Below are positions 61,747 to 64,000 of a stretch of DNA of 64,000 nucleotides, one piece after another (the first letter of the stretch is position 1; each line of letters starts with the position of its first letter). The stretch comes from Haematococcus lacustris (Eukaryota; Chlorophyta; Chlorophyceae; Chlamydomonadales; Haematococcaceae). Under the pieces are notes generated by a model, which saw only the letters and a program-made list of their open reading frames with translations, was not told the DNA's origin and made no database searches. The stretch is from positions 9,216,928-9,280,927 of the forward strand of contig JASKMD010000012.1 of NCBI GenBank assembly GCA_030144725.1, written 5' to 3'. Made by a program: the position numbers and the translations under genes.

Positions 61747-64000
61747 CTAGCTGTGCCCGAGGCGCAGGCATTGAGCCTGGTGCAACATGGTTATGAACTT
61801 CTTGCAATGCTGATTCACATAAAATGCATGGCCAGCATTGTGGCCAGAAAGCTGAGCACAAGCAAGCTCACACACTCCAATCATGTGCCGCAGCCATGCT
61901 TGCAGGCGGAGGTGCTCCAAGCCGAGCACAGTCAGCTGCTCCTTGCACCTGTCCCTGTCACTGAGGAGCTGGTGGTATAACCGCCCGTAGTGCAGCAGCT
62001 TGCCGAGAGGGGTGGATGCAGACTCTCCAGCCCATGGTGCTGGCTCGTCCCGCAACATGGCCAATAGCTGCTCCTCTGTGACTCGAGCGTCCTCTGGTTG
62101 CTGGCTGGTCCCTAGCACTTGGTACTGAGCCATCTCAGTTGCCAGGTGCCGTACCTGCCTCAGCTTGCTCTTGATAGCCTTGCTGGCTGTGCGCGTGTCC
62201 TTGCCACTTGGACCTAGCTCGTCACGCTTCAATCTCAGCTCGTGAGCATCTTTAATGAGTTGTTCAAACTGAGTGCGGTGCCTGTAAGCAACACATCACA
62301 TGCTTATGCCAACCACCCTCATCCCAACCACAGCTCATGAGCCATCCTCCCTCTCACACACACCTTGCAAGCTCACAGTCTTTGTACAGCAGCAAACCCC
62401 GAGCAATGAGGCTGCTCTCGCCAGCTGCTTCCCCGTGCCGCTTAAAACACTCCAGCACGTCCAAGCCATGCTCCAGCTCGTGCTTCATACATCTCGCCTT
62501 GGCAGCATCCAGGCGTTGCTGATGTGGGCCACGTCCCCCACGTGTGAGGAGTTGCGCCAGGTCTGCTGACAAAGGGCTGGGAGGGGGTGGGTACATTCTC
62601 GACGTGGTTGTATGACTCACCTTCAGTTGGCAGGCGAAGTCGATGTACACATGCATGAGGTACAGCATGCTTGAGCATTGTTGCAGCAGCAAAGCCAAAG
62701 CAATCAGGTAGTACACAAACTGTTCAGCTGTGCGCATGTTGCAGTACATGCCCAAGAGGGGTACTCCGTGGCAGCAAACAAAGCCGACGATGCCACGCAC
62801 TGCACAAGGCTGACCAGCTGTGGTACTGCTTGTTCCAGGCCTGGCGCATGACAGTGAGGCAGAACAGCCGTGACCTTCATTGTCATCTGCCACCCTCGCC
62901 CCTGCCGCTGATGTTGCTGCTCCTCCCATCCCTTCTGCATGCGCTGTAGCTGCTGCCTCAGCAAACGCGCCATTCAAGCTGAGCTGCTGCCGACTGTCCA
63001 TGTCTTGTACAAAACCCTCCAGGCCTGCCCGGTCCATGTAGCTGTCGGTGTGTTGCTGGATGCCACGCGAGGCTTTGGCCACTCCAGCATAGCTGCTGGG
63101 CTTAGTGCACGCATCCCCACAGATGGCATGCACGTAGCCATCTTGGCATGCACCTGCAAAAACGTTGAGAAGTGTTAAATGTTGTGTGTTGCAAGTAGGA
63201 TGTTGCAAGTTGGTGTTGCAAGTGCACCTGGGATGAATGCGCAAATAGGGCAGTCACTGAACACCCCGTGCGGCAGCTGGCTTTGGAGCTCTGGGCACTG
63301 GTCCAAGAGGTTGCCTAAGAACAGCAATCGGTCTGTGGCACGTCTGTAGTCGAAGAAGACATCACTGAAGCTAGACGACTTGATGGGCTGAGGAGGGTGC
63401 AAGGTCAGCGGGTAGTGCACCGCATTCAAGGCATCGAGATAGCCTGCAAGCACAAAAAGCAGCAATGCTTACAAACAAGAGTTTGCGGTGCAAGCAATGC
63501 ATGTACCCACCTTCCATCGACAAACCCGAGCCCAGGAGCAAGGCGTAGGAGCGCAGCACCCTGATGTCATACCAAATGGAGGCATAGACCTGGCTGCTGG
63601 GCCAGCAGAAGGAAGCAAGTGGGTTAGGCTTGCATTGCTCGCCACATTCCGTGCATTGCCAGCAAGGCAGTTTCAGGGTGAACCGACTCTGCGTACCGCT
63701 GCTTGTGAGGAGCTCCATCGGTGAGTCTTTCAGATTTGTGGCATGCACAGCACAACTGTGCAAGCACCACCCAGCGTTGACTGCTGATTGCAGCACGTTC
63801 TGTTCGGCTTTCTGGAAGTCGCCTAATAGCTGCTGATGCCGCTCGGTGAAATGCAGGTAGTCCCGCTTTCGCTGCGGAGCGTTGACGTGAGCCGCTTCAT
63901 CCACCCGCACCCTGCGCTGTTGCCATGGTAAGAAACAGCTAGGTCGCCTTCGCTCCGCAGGTGGCTCTGGGGCAGGTGGCTCTGGGGCATCGTCCTGGTT
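61747..64000 (-). CDS. KDZ (Kyakuja-Dileera-Zisupton) superfamily transposase, multi-exon, 5' end beyond the window
   Basis: Minus-strand exons with agreeing phases: from at least 64000 to 63511 (FLPWQQRRVRVDEAAHVNAP; CWQCTECGEQC cysteine cluster; ends GLSMEG), 63443-63227 (YLDALNAVHY ... GVFSDCPICAFIPG), 63153-62364 (ACQDGYVHAICGDACTKPSS ... RGIVGFVCCHGVPLLGMYCN then VYIDFACQLK) and 62281-61747 (HRTQFEQLIKDAHELRLKRD ... C-terminus, stop). The order 'CxC cluster - CPxC - DG - GxVGFxCxHGVP...Y - YDIACxL' is that of KDZ transposases, cut-and-paste enzymes found in fungi and green algae. The expected HxxxH/C and GE motifs after 'DFACQLK' are not clear. A GTGAGT at 62620 may start a small intron (acceptor about 62563), or there may be a deletion. 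Activity cannot be judged without the 5' exons. Confidence 0.72.

Overview
This is eukaryotic nuclear DNA. The best guess is a chlorophyte green alga of the Chlamydomonadales, perhaps Haematococcus-like. The reasons are short phase-consistent GT-AG introns, long Q/A/G/P runs inside exons, a plastid-type DUF2358 gene, a KDZ-type DNA transposase, and very dense GC-rich micro- and minisatellites. No operons, rRNA genes or complete tRNA genes are visible. Gene models below were assembled by hand from splice sites whose reading phase agrees, so exon boundaries are given in the evidence text. The species is an inference.

Layout. 0.1-3.2 kb (+): DUF2358 (NTF2-like) gene. 3.9-5.2 kb: DNA transposon with a decayed transposase; a deletion derivative lies at 50.2-50.6 kb. 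5.7-6.2 kb: intact copy of a dispersed repeat (called R1 here). 6.9-7.5 kb (+): ORF with a SAP-like C-terminus. 8.7-18.3 kb (+): LARGE/GT49-type membrane glycosyltransferase whose roughly 6.5 kb intron is filled with palindromic satellites. 19.7-27.1 kb (-): large multi-exon membrane protein with polyQ tracts. 26.8-34.4 kb: a 3,164-bp direct duplication carrying a LINE reverse-transcriptase fragment; its second copy runs into a 500-N gap. 35-39 kb: (GCCCA)n, (CCCCCG)n, CTG-rich and 18-bp palindromic arrays.

40.4-48.0 kb is the most striking part. A 7.57 kb insertion splits a copy of R1. It has 33-bp terminal inverted repeats, a TT target duplication and foldback hairpin arrays at both ends, and a roughly mirrored interior of intron-like, proline-coding modules. 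The intact R1 copy at 5.7-6.2 kb gives the empty site.

48.4-64 kb: a second copy of the CTACAGTACTGTAG-bearing repeat, a hAT transposase C-terminus, a MITE, several low-complexity or TE-like genes, tandem 222-bp units containing a clean tRNA-derived SINE insertion (15-bp target duplication), and a multi-exon KDZ transposase that leaves the window. Overall this is a repeat-dominated accessory region with about three ordinary host genes (DUF2358, the glycosyltransferase, the polyQ membrane protein).
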